Below, piece after piece: positions 1 to 5,485 of a DNA stretch of 21,638 bases. Made by a program: the position numbers and the translations under genes. The notes under the pieces were generated by a model that ran no database searches, had not been told where the DNA came from, and saw nothing but the letters and a program-made list of their open reading frames with translations. Source of the stretch: a virus; IMG/VR virus record IMGVR_UViG_3300004770_000134, positions 1 to 21,638 of that record; one strand, given 5' to 3'. Each line of letters begins with the position of its first letter. The first letter of the stretch is position 1.

Positions 1-70
1 ACCCATTTTCAATTTCCTTTGCAAAGAAAAATTTGCCATAATCGGCACACACATTATAGGAGTTTTTCCA

Positions 71-295
71 ATGGCAACCAAATTTTCTGTTAAAGCTGAA
101 AAGCCCAAACACCGTGAACCTTCAAACTACGTTATCGAACGTGAGTACAAAAAAGAGCGCCGTGAGGTTATGGGTTTGGAAAAAGAACTGCGTGAACATG
201 AAAAAACTGACGCTGCCCACGCTCACCCCATGCACATGAGCCACGAACGTAACTCACAAAAAGACGCACCTTTGCCAAATATGCGTAAGTTCTAA
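71..295 (+). CDS. small charged hypothetical protein
   Basis: This encodes 74 residues with no recognisable domain. The middle (about residues 23-47) is very rich in Lys, Arg and Glu and probably helical. It is followed by a His/Met-rich patch (HAHPMHMSH, residues 50-58) and a tail ending PNMRKF. There is no signal peptide or membrane segment. The start is supported by a TAGGAG sequence 8 bases upstream. Its stop codon (TAA, 293-295) interlocks with the stop of the convergent nuclease gene on the other strand, so the two transcripts end on top of each other. It is the only rightward gene at this end and may belong to a cluster that begins outside the window. I do not recognise the family. A small nucleic-acid or virion-associated protein would fit the charge, but that is a guess. 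Confidence 0.7.
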   Translation: MATKFSVKAEKPKHREPSNYVIEREYKKERREVMGLEKELREHEKTDAAHAHPMHMSHERNSQKDAPLPNMRKF

Positions 296-609
296 GGCAT
301 TATCTCTTTAGGCCACAAGCCTTGCTCAACAAGGCGGCAAACTGTTTTTTGATGTGCTTCATTCCACATATCAACTCGCTGTTGTTTCGTAAGGCTTGAA
401 CCTTGGTCAATTGCGTAATGATGCTCAACACATAATGCAGCCGTGTACTCGTCACTAGCACGAAGCGAACGGCCTTTTCCATGTTTAGCTTGGTTTGAAT
501 GGCTTGCCTGTGTTCTGCCTTCAGCATAACAAATTTGGCAAGGCAGTGACGCTACGTTTTTCAGGTGCTGCTTGCTACGGAAGTAATTAAACTTTGGTCT
601 GGCAGTCAT
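292..609 (-). CDS. YbcO-like (DUF1364) HNH-type nuclease
   Basis: The 105-residue protein has the zinc/nuclease pattern of the lambdoid YbcO/DUF1364 family. It has a C24-x2-C27 knuckle, a conserved His37 in an ASHSNQAKHG stretch, then C60-x2-H63-H64 and an I-D pair (Asp68), followed by a helical C-terminus. YbcO of the E. coli DLP12 prophage belongs to this family and is reported to be a single-strand-preferring nuclease; applying that activity here is inference. Its ATG overlaps the stop of the upstream methyltransferase as ATGA, so the two are probably translationally coupled. It is the last gene of the leftward operon and its stop interlocks with that of the convergent gene at 71-295. Related HNH proteins such as Ref-type nucleases are an alternative assignment. 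Confidence 0.7.
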   Translation of the reverse strand: MTARPKFNYFRSKQHLKNVASLPCQICYAEGRTQASHSNQAKHGKGRSLRASDEYTAALCVEHHYAIDQGSSLTKQQRVDMWNEAHQKTVCRLVEQGLWPKEIMP

Positions 610-1280
610 AAAAAACTTACTTGTTCTTGTTTTGGTTGGTCAACAAACATATCAATCTGCTTGCTGGCTTGTTCTATGCGCTTGCAAGCAATCTCAAAAT
701 ACTTTGGTTCACGCTCAATACCAATGAATTTGCGACCCATTTGAATAGCTGCCACGCCTGTTGTGCCACTTCCCATGAATGGGTCTAGGATTGTTTCAGC
801 TTTTGGGCAAAGTTCAATAACCCATTTCATTACGCCTATTGGTTTTTGCGTTGGGTGGTAACGCTCCTCATTTCCTTGGCGAATCATTCCGTTCCATCTC
901 CATTGCAAACGCCTTACAGCTTTAGGCCAGTTTGTCCAAGCAAGTTCGCAATCAGCAAAATCATTGTCTCCGTTCAATTTATCCCAAACAAGCCAGCATG
1001 ATGTAGGTGGCAAAGTGAAGTAATTACCACCAAAAAAAGCCTGAAACTGTGCTTTTGTGCGTATCAGTTCAATCAATTCGTCAGGGGGTGGCGCTTTGTC
1101 CCAATCAAAATCACCATAATCTTTAGGCGCAGCAAGTTTTCCACGACTTGCCACTTTTTTGCTGTTTTCATTGATGCCATAAGGCGGGTCAGTAATCACC
1201 GCATCAACCTTGTCTAAGGTCGGAAGAATGTCCATGCAATCGCCTAAGTACAGCGTTGCGTCTCCAATTTGAACTTTCAT
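606..1280 (-). CDS. site-specific DNA methyltransferase (beta class, probably N6-adenine)
   Basis: The 224-residue protein has the motif order of beta-class amino-methyltransferases. Catalytic motif IV, DPPY, is at residues 31-34, a variable target-recognition region follows, and the AdoMet-binding motif I (DPFMGSGTTG) is near residues 166-175. It would transfer a methyl group from AdoMet to an exocyclic amino group in DNA. DPPY favours adenine, but N4-cytosine cannot be excluded. No restriction endonuclease gene is adjacent, so it looks like an orphan phage enzyme used for self-protection or regulation. It overlaps both neighbours by ATGA. The C-terminal tail after residue 203 contains QIDMF (208-212), which resembles a sliding-clamp-binding motif (see findings). 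Length is normal for compact phage methyltransferases and no key residue is missing. Confidence 0.93.
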   Translation of the reverse strand: MKVQIGDATLYLGDCMDILPTLDKVDAVITDPPYGINENSKKVASRGKLAAPKDYGDFDWDKAPPPDELIELIRTKAQFQAFFGGNYFTLPPTSCWLVWDKLNGDNDFADCELAWTNWPKAVRRLQWRWNGMIRQGNEERYHPTQKPIGVMKWVIELCPKAETILDPFMGSGTTGVAAIQMGRKFIGIEREPKYFEIACKRIEQASKQIDMFVDQPKQEQVSFL

Positions 1281-1735
1281 ATCACCACCACATCCTTGCC
1301 GTGTGAACGGATGTTGTTGCGGGTTTTTTCAATCATGCGCTCGTAAACCGACCTTGCTACGCTTGTACGCTGTAAATCATGCCATTCCCGCACGTTTTGC
1401 AACGCTTTGATGCCTTGCCCATCCAAACCCATACGCTCGGTGGCTTCGTACCTTAAAGCGGCTTTATGTAGGCTTTCTTGGGCTAATTTGCAGTCTGGCA
1501 GGGCTTCAGGGCCAATGCCGCTTTTGGCAAATGTCTCGCAGATATTCATGAGGTCAACCAGCATACGCCAATCGTCAACTGTGCCTTGACCCATTCGCAT
1601 GGCTTCCAAAGCTGACAATTCAGCCAAACGCAGCTTGTTTAGGCTTGCATTGTCTGTGATGCTTGCGCCAGCGATAGCGTGAGCAATCACATCAATATCG
1701 GTTGACCAAATTTTCCTTCGGCACTGCTTTCTCAC
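1277..1735 (-). CDS. conserved phage hypothetical protein, GTG start
   Basis: This encodes 152 residues when read from GTG at 1735. I prefer this to the ATG at 1801 because AAGGAG lies 6 bases before the GTG. The same context (AAGGAGCATGAA then the start) occurs before the gene at 7521. The GTG also overlaps the stop of a 20-codon ORF as GTGA. The protein would begin MRKQCRRKIW, which resembles the N-terminus of hypothetical proteins I associate with Burkholderiales phages (basic CRRK start, then a helical AHAIAGA region). It is mostly alpha-helical with no membrane segment. Its function is unknown. It is coupled to the methyltransferase by an ATGA overlap. Confidence 0.8.
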   Translation of the reverse strand: MRKQCRRKIWSTDIDVIAHAIAGASITDNASLNKLRLAELSALEAMRMGQGTVDDWRMLVDLMNICETFAKSGIGPEALPDCKLAQESLHKAALRYEATERMGLDGQGIKALQNVREWHDLQRTSVARSVYERMIEKTRNNIRSHGKDVVVI

Positions 1736-1794
1736 TTCATGCTCCTTATTTTGTCTAAAACTTTGTAAGCTCGTGCAAAAGCAATGAAACTCAT
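1732..1794 (-). CDS. 20-codon micro-ORF coupled on both sides
   Basis: A 20-residue reading frame (begins MSFIAFARAY, ends IRSMK) fits exactly between two genes. Its ATG overlaps the upstream stop as ATGA (1794-1791), and its TGA overlaps the downstream GTG start as GTGA (1735-1732). The peptide has a hydrophobic/basic, probably amphipathic N-terminal half. The exact fit argues for real translation, either for a peptide or as a ribosome-delivery leader. At this length chance is not excluded, and conservation was not testable here. Confidence 0.45.
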   Translation of the reverse strand: MSFIAFARAYKVLDKIRSMK

Positions 1795-1988
1795 ATTGCA
1801 CTCACTGGGTAAAAGGTCACTACATCGCTTTTCCAATGAATAGTGGCTTTGCAGCCCAACTTTTTGGCTGTGCTCTCAATCCAGTGCTTGATCGAAGGCT
1901 CGTACATTAATTTTTCAAGCAAACCCAAACTGATGGTCGCCTCTTTGCCGCTATTCACCTTCTCGGCAATCCATGCTTCATAATTCAT
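1791..1988 (-). CDS. small hypothetical protein
   Basis: This encodes 65 residues with no domain I recognise: an acidic/helical first half (NYEAWIAEKVNSGKE), then a Lys-rich segment and a short beta-like end (ATIHWKSDVVTFYPV). No membrane segment. GGGGA sits about 7 bases upstream of the ATG. Its start overlaps the stop of a 28-codon ORF as ATGA and its stop overlaps the 20-codon ORF as ATGA, so it lies in a chain of coupled small genes between a homing endonuclease and the methyltransferase. Confidence 0.7.
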   Translation of the reverse strand: MNYEAWIAEKVNSGKEATISLGLLEKLMYEPSIKHWIESTAKKLGCKATIHWKSDVVTFYPVSAI

Positions 1989-2071
1989 GTTTGTTCCCCA
2001 CTTGTTTCAGATACATTTTGTTCTGTAAATCCAGCTTCTATTGCCAAAAAAATAATTTCAATTTGTGTCAT
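1985..2071 (-). CDS. 28-codon micro-ORF, possibly a shortened phage accessory gene
   Basis: A 28-residue frame starts with MTQIEIIFLAIEAGF and ends with a polar tail (ETSGEQT). Both ends overlap neighbours by ATGA: its ATG with the stop of the homing endonuclease, and its stop with the ATG at 1988. The N-terminus resembles a common phage accessory protein that begins MTREEIIRMAREAGF and is normally longer, so this may be a shortened relative. That match is from memory and unverified. The perfect double coupling supports translation. Confidence 0.5.
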   Translation of the reverse strand: MTQIEIIFLAIEAGFTEQNVSETSGEQT

Positions 2072-2571
2072 AGCAACCCCGCAAAAATGTTGTTTTCTAT
2101 CCGTTTCCAAGCCTGTCCAGTGCGTACCCTGCAAATCAACGACTTGTCTACCCCAAATTTTTCAGCTAGAACTCTCGAAGGCACATTGGTGGCTCGTATC
2201 TCATCCACTTTGTCCCATGACAATTTACCTTCGGTTTGTTGCTTAAACTTTTGAATCTTAAGCCTTTTTGCAATGCTTTGAACCGCACGTTTTCCATTGC
2301 GTGACGACATTTTGGAGCGACTTAAGCGTATGGCATGATCTGGATTGATACATCGGTGGTTGTCGCACTTTGGCACGATAAACCCACCTGCTACAAAATC
2401 CTTGTTTAACAAACCAGAAAACAACCGTCTAACGCTTGTCATCTTTCCGTTGTTGCTTACATAAGGTGTTCCGTTGGCAAAATATCCTTGCCATTCCAAA
2501 CAATCACCGACTTCAATTGTTCTGGCCAGCAAAGATTCGGATGTGTGTATTGCGTGTTTTTTCGTGTTCAT
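2068..2571 (-). CDS. HNH homing endonuclease with C-terminal helix-turn-helix
   Basis: The 167-residue protein has an HNH core typical of free-standing phage homing endonucleases: C69-D-N-H72-x-C74-x-N76-P77-D78-H79. About 20 basic residues follow, then a C-terminal helix-turn-helix at about 117-155 (KLSWDKVDEIRA, then VLAEKFGVDKSLICRV) that would contact the target site. These enzymes nick or cut a cognate DNA site so that recombination repair copies their own gene into it. Unusually, it is joined by ATGA overlaps to both the gene before it (2568) and the micro-ORF after it (2071), so it is seamlessly built into the operon. Its C-terminal half resembles that of the homing gene at 18894. Confidence 0.88.
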   Translation of the reverse strand: MNTKKHAIHTSESLLARTIEVGDCLEWQGYFANGTPYVSNNGKMTSVRRLFSGLLNKDFVAGGFIVPKCDNHRCINPDHAIRLSRSKMSSRNGKRAVQSIAKRLKIQKFKQQTEGKLSWDKVDEIRATNVPSRVLAEKFGVDKSLICRVRTGQAWKRIENNIFAGLL

Positions 2572-2903
2572 TGTGTTGCTTTATCCGTCATACGATTGCT
2601 GGCTTCTTCGCTACGCCAAACATCAACCCGCATCCTTGCAGCTTCCATTCCCCACTTTAGGAATTCTTCGATTTCAATAGCCTCAGCCAAGCCCTCTAAA
2701 AGCGCCTGATAGTCTGGGTGGCTATATGCGTATCGCTCTTGCGCGTTTGCCGCCTCTATGCCTGTTTTAAGGGCTTCTGTCATCAGTAAAGCCTTTTTGG
2801 ACTTCCTGAATTCTTCAAGATGGCAGCGTTTGGCTTTTGCGGCTGCAAATTCTTTGCGGTTTTTGAGGATAAATTCAATGGCCTTGTGTGCGGATTCAGA
2901 CAT
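2568..2903 (-). CDS. conserved phage hypothetical protein
   Basis: This encodes 111 residues from the ATG at 2903. That start is chosen over an in-frame ATG at 2918 because AAGGA lies 6 bases before it. The sequence is strongly helical and charged, with EEFRKSKKALLM in the middle and a DVWRSEEASNRM segment near the end. I recall a widespread protein of Burkholderiales phages with nearly the same motifs, always of unknown function. There is no membrane segment or signal. It overlaps the end of the HNH-AP2 gene by 8 bases, and its ribosome binding site lies inside that gene. It is followed by the second HNH gene at ATGA spacing, so it is flanked by a mobile passenger on each side. Confidence 0.78.
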   Translation of the reverse strand: MSESAHKAIEFILKNRKEFAAAKAKRCHLEEFRKSKKALLMTEALKTGIEAANAQERYAYSHPDYQALLEGLAEAIEIEEFLKWGMEAARMRVDVWRSEEASNRMTDKATQ

Positions 2904-3414
2904 AACATTTCCTTGCAAAATCTTTATTAATCAAAACATTTTTTTCGTGTCTTACTTCAGCGGCTTCTTCCAATGTGTTGAACTTTTGCATCCATACACA
3001 TTTTTTATTTATCCACAATCTAGCAATCCATAGTTTGCTTTTTTTGCAAAAATAAACACCAGAAACACCAGATTTATTGTCTGATCTTGGCAACCTGTTG
3101 ATGTTGTTTTGCGATCTTGTTGCCTCTCGCAAATTTTCAATACGATTGTCTGTTTTTACTAAATTAATGTGATCTACTTCTTTAGGAATAAATCCATAAT
3201 GATATAAATAAATTAAACGATGAGTTGCAAAAATAGCTTTTTTGTTGTTTATTTTTAAACCAATTTGTCTATATCCAACTTTATTTAAAGTGCCAGCTTC
3301 ATCGCCAACTTTTATAGAGTTAGTTCTGGAAATTTTCCAAAAAAGTTTTCCATCTTGATAATCAAAAAATTGTTTAACAAGTTCTTGATTAATTTTTGCT
3401 TCATGGGCGCTCAT
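2896..3414 (-). CDS. HNH-AP2 homing endonuclease
   Basis: The protein has about 172 residues (or 173 from the neighbouring ATG at 3417; AAGGA is 6 bases before the second ATG). It shows an N-terminal module, a conserved HRLIY, the HNH core VDHIN (about 80-84) with the downstream DNRIENLREAT, and an AP2-like DNA-binding domain at about 115-155 (SGVSGVYF, then LWIARLWI). This is the classic architecture of phage HNH-AP2 homing endonucleases, which cleave a target and spread by recombination. The gene is visibly more AT-rich than its neighbours and rich in Asn/Lys/Ile codons, consistent with recent arrival. Its start lies 14 bases inside the nuclease gene before it, and its end runs 8 bases into the next gene. 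Confidence 0.93.
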   Translation of the reverse strand: MSAHEAKINQELVKQFFDYQDGKLFWKISRTNSIKVGDEAGTLNKVGYRQIGLKINNKKAIFATHRLIYLYHYGFIPKEVDHINLVKTDNRIENLREATRSQNNINRLPRSDNKSGVSGVYFCKKSKLWIARLWINKKCVWMQKFNTLEEAAEVRHEKNVLINKDFARKCYV

Positions 3415-3685
3415 CATTTGTCCTTATAGCCCCAATTGCTCTTAGGGCTGCTTCTGCGTTGTCTACACGGCACAATGTACCACCAATCCAATGCTCAAAA
3501 AACTCTTGTTGTAATTTTGTCAATTTTTTTTTGTTGTCAGATTTGATCTCAATTAAAAAAGTATGGTTGCGATATCCGCACAAAATATCCACTGGCAGAC
3601 CAATAATCCAAACGTAAGCGCCAGCGGCTCGTAAAGCAGATACCACTTGCGTTTGATTTGCATCCACCCGCGCAGCGTGTCTCAT
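3401..3685 (-). CDS. VRR-NUC-like PD-(D/E)XK nuclease
   Basis: The 94-residue protein fits a minimal PD-(D/E)XK fold: an N-terminal helix (QTQVVSALRAAG), then P31-V-D33, then the E46-I-K48 catalytic pair in FLIEIKSD, then a basic helix and LQQEFFEHW. VRR-NUC and related phage nucleases of this size can act on branched or structured DNA; a resolvase-like role in replication or recombination is inference. Asp33, Glu46 and Lys48 are all present. It is coupled by ATGA to the 48-aa gene upstream, and its 3' end is overlapped by the start of the HNH-AP2 gene. A non-nuclease role seems unlikely given the intact catalytic set. Confidence 0.82.
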   Translation of the reverse strand: MRHAARVDANQTQVVSALRAAGAYVWIIGLPVDILCGYRNHTFLIEIKSDNKKKLTKLQQEFFEHWIGGTLCRVDNAEAALRAIGAIRTNDERP

Positions 3686-3828
3686 TCGCTACCCCGCACG
3701 ATGTTGGCTTCGCCTTGCTGTTGTTTCTGCCACTCCACGCCAAGGTCATAAGCGTTTGTCATAGCGGTCACGGTGTTCTCATCCACGCCCACTGAGCGCA
3801 ACAAAACAATCAATTCTTCTTTGCTCAT
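3682..3828 (-). CDS. 48-aa hypothetical protein
   Basis: A 48-codon gene fills the gap between two others: its ATG overlaps the upstream stop as ATGA at 3828-3825, and its stop overlaps the nuclease ATG as ATGA at 3685-3682. GAGG lies about 8 bases upstream. The protein begins MSKEELIVLLRS, is acidic and helical, and ends in a Gln-rich stretch (WQKQQQGEAN). No domain is recognised. The exact coupling on both sides is the main evidence that it is real. Confidence 0.65.
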   Translation of the reverse strand: MSKEELIVLLRSVGVDENTVTAMTNAYDLGVEWQKQQQGEANIVRGSE

Positions 3829-4037
3829 TTCAATTCCTCAATCTTCTGTGCAACGTCTTGACCCAACTTCTTGAACAATCCCGAAGGTTCGTTCATAAGC
3901 TGCTTCACCATAAATCTGGCGTGATCTAACGTAGCAGGATTCAAAGCCATCTTTGCGTAATGGATTACTTGGTCGTTGTAAATCTCCGCATACGAAAAGG
4001 GCTTCTGTAATTGATTTTTCTGGTTGCCAGAGTCCAT
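3825..4037 (-). CDS. small phage protein (favoured frame of a two-frame locus)
   Basis: This frame encodes 70 residues. Its C-terminal half (MALNPATLDHARFMVKQL through GLFKKLGQDVAQ) resembles short phage proteins with an A-x-H/AR-x2-V-x2-L pattern and a terminal helix that I have seen downstream of replication genes. It ends in an ATGA overlap with the 48-aa gene, fitting the operon style. The weak point is its start: only a GAG 6 bases before the ATG, and the first 20 residues look unlike a protein N-terminus. A second frame (3838-4080) covers the same DNA with a better N-terminus, so the true gene may join the two by a frameshift. Confidence 0.6.
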   Translation of the reverse strand: MDSGNQKNQLQKPFSYAEIYNDQVIHYAKMALNPATLDHARFMVKQLMNEPSGLFKKLGQDVAQKIEELK

Positions 4038-4080
4038 TTTTTACTCGGTCTAGGATTTCATGCGCTTCATATTTTGTCAT
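3838..4080 (-). CDS. overlapping frame, probable true N-terminus of the same locus
   Basis: This 80-codon frame starts directly after the stop of the zinc-finger-like gene (TAAATG). Its first 35 residues (MTKYEAHEILDRVKNG, then ITEALFVCGDL) look like the start of a phage protein family I recall, with an EA-x2-LD-x-V beginning and a T-x-AL-x3-GDL motif. After about residue 36 the composition becomes odd, and the frame ends 10 bases before the next gene, out of coupling. I read it as the N-terminal part of a gene whose C-terminal part lies in the other frame (3825-4037), either through a natural frameshift or a disrupted reading frame. Two overlapping genes are also possible. Confidence 0.4.
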   Translation of the reverse strand: MTKYEAHEILDRVKNGLWQPEKSITEALFVCGDLQRPSNPLRKDGFESCYVRSRQIYGEAAYERTFGIVQEVGSRRCTED

Positions 4081-4347
4081 TTAAAAACCAACCTCATCAT
4101 CTTTTTCTATAAAACTTTTCTTGGGTGGAAATTTCAACAACTCGCGCAAATCTGTTGGTGGTTTGGTTGCCTTAACTTTTGCTTTAAACGGATTTTCACC
4201 CCATTGGTGTCTGCTGCACATTGGCTTTTCAATCTGAACTGACCACCGATTTGGACATCCAGGCACAGCACACATCAAACGTTGAAATTCGTCATTTTCT
4301 TGTTTGGGTTCGGATTCGTATTTACGTTTTGCGTCAAGATAAGCCAT
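4081..4347 (-). CDS. small zinc-finger-like phage protein
   Basis: The 88-residue protein has a central metal-binding pattern, C-x4-C then C-x2-H (CAVPGCPNRW and CSRHQW), flanked by basic, helical ends. I recall similar small phage proteins with the CKVPGCPNRW motif lying next to replication or helicase-loader genes; none has a proven function as far as I know. AAGGA lies about 7 bases before the ATG. It follows the DUF1376 gene by 2 bases and is followed immediately by the frame at 4080. A DNA- or protein-binding accessory role in replication is inference from position. Confidence 0.75.
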   Translation of the reverse strand: MAYLDAKRKYESEPKQENDEFQRLMCAVPGCPNRWSVQIEKPMCSRHQWGENPFKAKVKATKPPTDLRELLKFPPKKSFIEKDDEVGF

Positions 4348-4349
4348 GT

Positions 4350-5072
4350 TTATTCCTTGTGATATGTGCCTTCAACAATTCGCGGGAATTTTGAAGCGTT
4401 GAACAAAAAATCAATGTCAGCTTTCCAATCCTTGACTCTGCCTGTCAAAAACTTAGATTTGGAAACCATGTCAAAGAACCATTGAAAAAACTCTAAACCC
4501 TTTTCCCGATCCAATTTGTCAGCAGTCACCACTTCTCGCCATCGAGAGGATATTGCTCGTCTGCGGCTATCGTTAACAACTGTCACAGCCGATAACATTG
4601 GCAACATCGTGTTGTACATCTCAACAATTTGTTCAACTGGTGCAGGTGGCGTTCCCGCTTGGCGGGGACGAGTAGCTTTAGCTACTTCTAAATATGGTTC
4701 TTGGTTATTGGTTAATGGTTCTTGGTTTATGGTTGGTTGAACATCCGTTGAACGCTTGTTTAGCCTTCGTTCAGCAGATGCCTTGCCAGCTTTAGACGCC
4801 TGTTCAACTTTTGAATGGTAATGTTCTATTTCTTTGTCTGCTCTAGGACTAACGAATCCATCATCAGTAGACAAAAAAAACTCGTTGAGGACGGTTAAAA
4901 CGTCTTGTTCATTCTCTCTCATGCCAATTTGACGAGCAATATCTCGCTGTTTTATTGGTTGTTCATGAAGGTAATAAAAATCAAGAAGTCGCCGATAAGC
5001 CAAATCTTCCATCAAAGATAAATGGCGTGTGTGGCTGGCATAGTCGCCAATATGAAACTGATAGTAATGCAT
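4350..5072 (-). CDS. DUF1376 (YdaU-like) phage replication protein
   Basis: The 240-residue protein starts with the DUF1376 signature: MHYYQFHIGDY, then LEDLAYRRLLDFYY-like text (here LSLMEDLAYRRLLDFYYLHE, residues 19-38), then a winged-helix-like segment ending FVSPRADKEI near residue 80. A repetitive Pro/Asn/Gln linker (INQEP, TNNQEP) follows, then a C-terminal helical domain with a WKADIDFLF motif. DUF1376 proteins commonly occupy the replication-initiator slot of lambdoid and betaproteobacterial phages. Binding to an origin and helicase recruitment are inferred from that position. AGG lies about 9 bases upstream of the start. The linker DNA is a 7-bp array described separately. Confidence 0.85.
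   Translation of the reverse strand: MHYYQFHIGDYASHTRHLSLMEDLAYRRLLDFYYLHEQPIKQRDIARQIGMRENEQDVLTVLNEFFLSTDDGFVSPRADKEIEHYHSKVEQASKAGKASAERRLNKRSTDVQPTINQEPLTNNQEPYLEVAKATRPRQAGTPPAPVEQIVEMYNTMLPMLSAVTVVNDSRRRAISSRWREVVTADKLDREKGLEFFQWFFDMVSKSKFLTGRVKDWKADIDFLFNASKFPRIVEGTYHKE
4694..4738. repeat. heptanucleotide repeat array inside the DUF1376 gene
   Basis: On the + strand GGTT recurs at 4696, 4703, 4710, 4717, 4724 and 4731, an exact 7-base period of the form WTGGTTN. An extra GGTT is at 4735. Two 13-base copies of ATGGTTCTTGGTT lie 21 bases apart (4694-4706 and 4715-4727). In the protein, three repeats make one 7-residue unit containing NQEP. It could be an iteron-like origin within the initiator gene, as in lambda O, or simply a slippage-prone linker. 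Confidence 0.75.
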
Positions 5073-5177
5073 TGAGTTTTACCTTTTTCACGCACCTTTG
5101 AAAAGAAACGGCGGCAGGGGAAGGTGTAACCCTTTTCGGTCTGCTCATGACTTCAGACCTAGCCGTGTTTCAAAAAA
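5073..5177. other. short non-coding stretch with an inverted repeat before the replication gene
   Basis: About 105 bases separate the 35-aa gene from the DUF1376 start. They contain an inverted repeat GGTCTG (5138-5143) and CAGACC (5154-5159) with a 10-base loop. There is no U-tract after it on the leftward strand, so it does not look like an intrinsic terminator. It may be an operator or an RNA structure affecting the replication gene. I see no convincing gene here. Confidence 0.4.
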
Positions 5178-5285
5178 TTATATATCAATTCCGTGTAAGA
5201 CCATTGCGATCATCATAAAAAGAAGCCAAGCAGTCTCACCATTGAGCGCCAGCAAGAAAGCAACGATAAGCAATGCCCACCTCAT
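5178..5285 (-). CDS. 35-aa hydrophobic membrane peptide
   Basis: This gene encodes 35 residues that are almost entirely hydrophobic: MRWALLIVAFLLALN, a short polar NGET turn, then WLLFMMIAMVLHG. It could form one long or two short membrane helices. Its ATG overlaps the stop of the repressor gene as ATGA, so it is coupled to it. Short membrane proteins in this position are common in phages of this kind but have no assigned role; superinfection exclusion is one possibility, with no direct evidence. Confidence 0.6.
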   Translation of the reverse strand: MRWALLIVAFLLALNGETAWLLFMMIAMVLHGIDI

Positions 5286-5443
5286 TCAATCACCTCAAAC
5301 CATTCTGGGCGCAATACCATTAACTGCCATAGCCTACCCTGCGGTAGCTTGACCCAGTTGTTTACAGCTTGCCTAGAGCATCCAAGCAGCCTAGCAAGCT
5401 CACTAGGTGAGCCTGCACGTTTGATAGCATCTTCTTTTGTCAT
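5282..5443 (-). CDS. YdaS/Cro-like helix-turn-helix repressor
   Basis: The 53-residue protein from the ATG at 5443 is nearly all helix-turn-helix: SPSELARLLG (12-21) then CSRQAVNNWVK (22-32), with a short C-terminal segment ending RPEWFEVIE. This matches small YdaS/Cro-like regulators that act as dimers on phage operators. It is the first gene of the leftward early operon and faces a rightward operon across a 133-base divergent region, the usual place for such a switch. No Shine-Dalgarno sequence precedes the ATG, and a promoter 7 bases away suggests a leaderless message. An in-frame TTG at 5470 also lacks a ribosome site. No CI-type partner repressor is visible in the window. Confidence 0.82.
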   Translation of the reverse strand: MTKEDAIKRAGSPSELARLLGCSRQAVNNWVKLPQGRLWQLMVLRPEWFEVIE

Positions 5444-5449
5444 GGGTGA

Positions 5450-5478
5450 ATTGTATAGGTAAATTGACAAAAATACAA
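5450..5478 (-). promoter_or_regulatory. probable leftward early promoter
   Basis: On the minus strand TTGTAT (5478-5473) and TACAAT (5455-5450) are separated by 17 bases. The -10 element matches the sigma-70 consensus at 5 of 6 positions; the -35 is weaker, with only TTG matching. Transcription would start about at 5443, the A of the repressor ATG, giving a leaderless or near-leaderless mRNA. Confidence 0.5.
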
Positions 5479-5485
5479 CACAATG

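Noticed and set aside
1-70. Promoter for the gene at 71
   Set aside because: CATAAT and CATTAT -10-like hexamers are present but none has an acceptable -35 at proper spacing.
1736-1801. Longer N-terminus (ATG at 1801) for the 1277 gene
   Set aside because: No ribosome site, unlike the AAGGAG before the GTG at 1735, and a coupled micro-ORF uses this stretch.
4694-4738. CRISPR-like array
   Set aside because: Seven-base tandem units without spacers inside a coding gene; not CRISPR.
4981-5148. 55-codon leftward frame starting MSRPKRVTPS
   Set aside because: Weak ribosome site, start inside a hairpin loop, and two thirds of it overlaps the DUF1376 gene out of frame with implausible composition.
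5444-5470. TTG start for the repressor gene
   Set aside because: No Shine-Dalgarno, and it would lie upstream of the predicted transcription start; the HTH protein is complete from the ATG at 5443.
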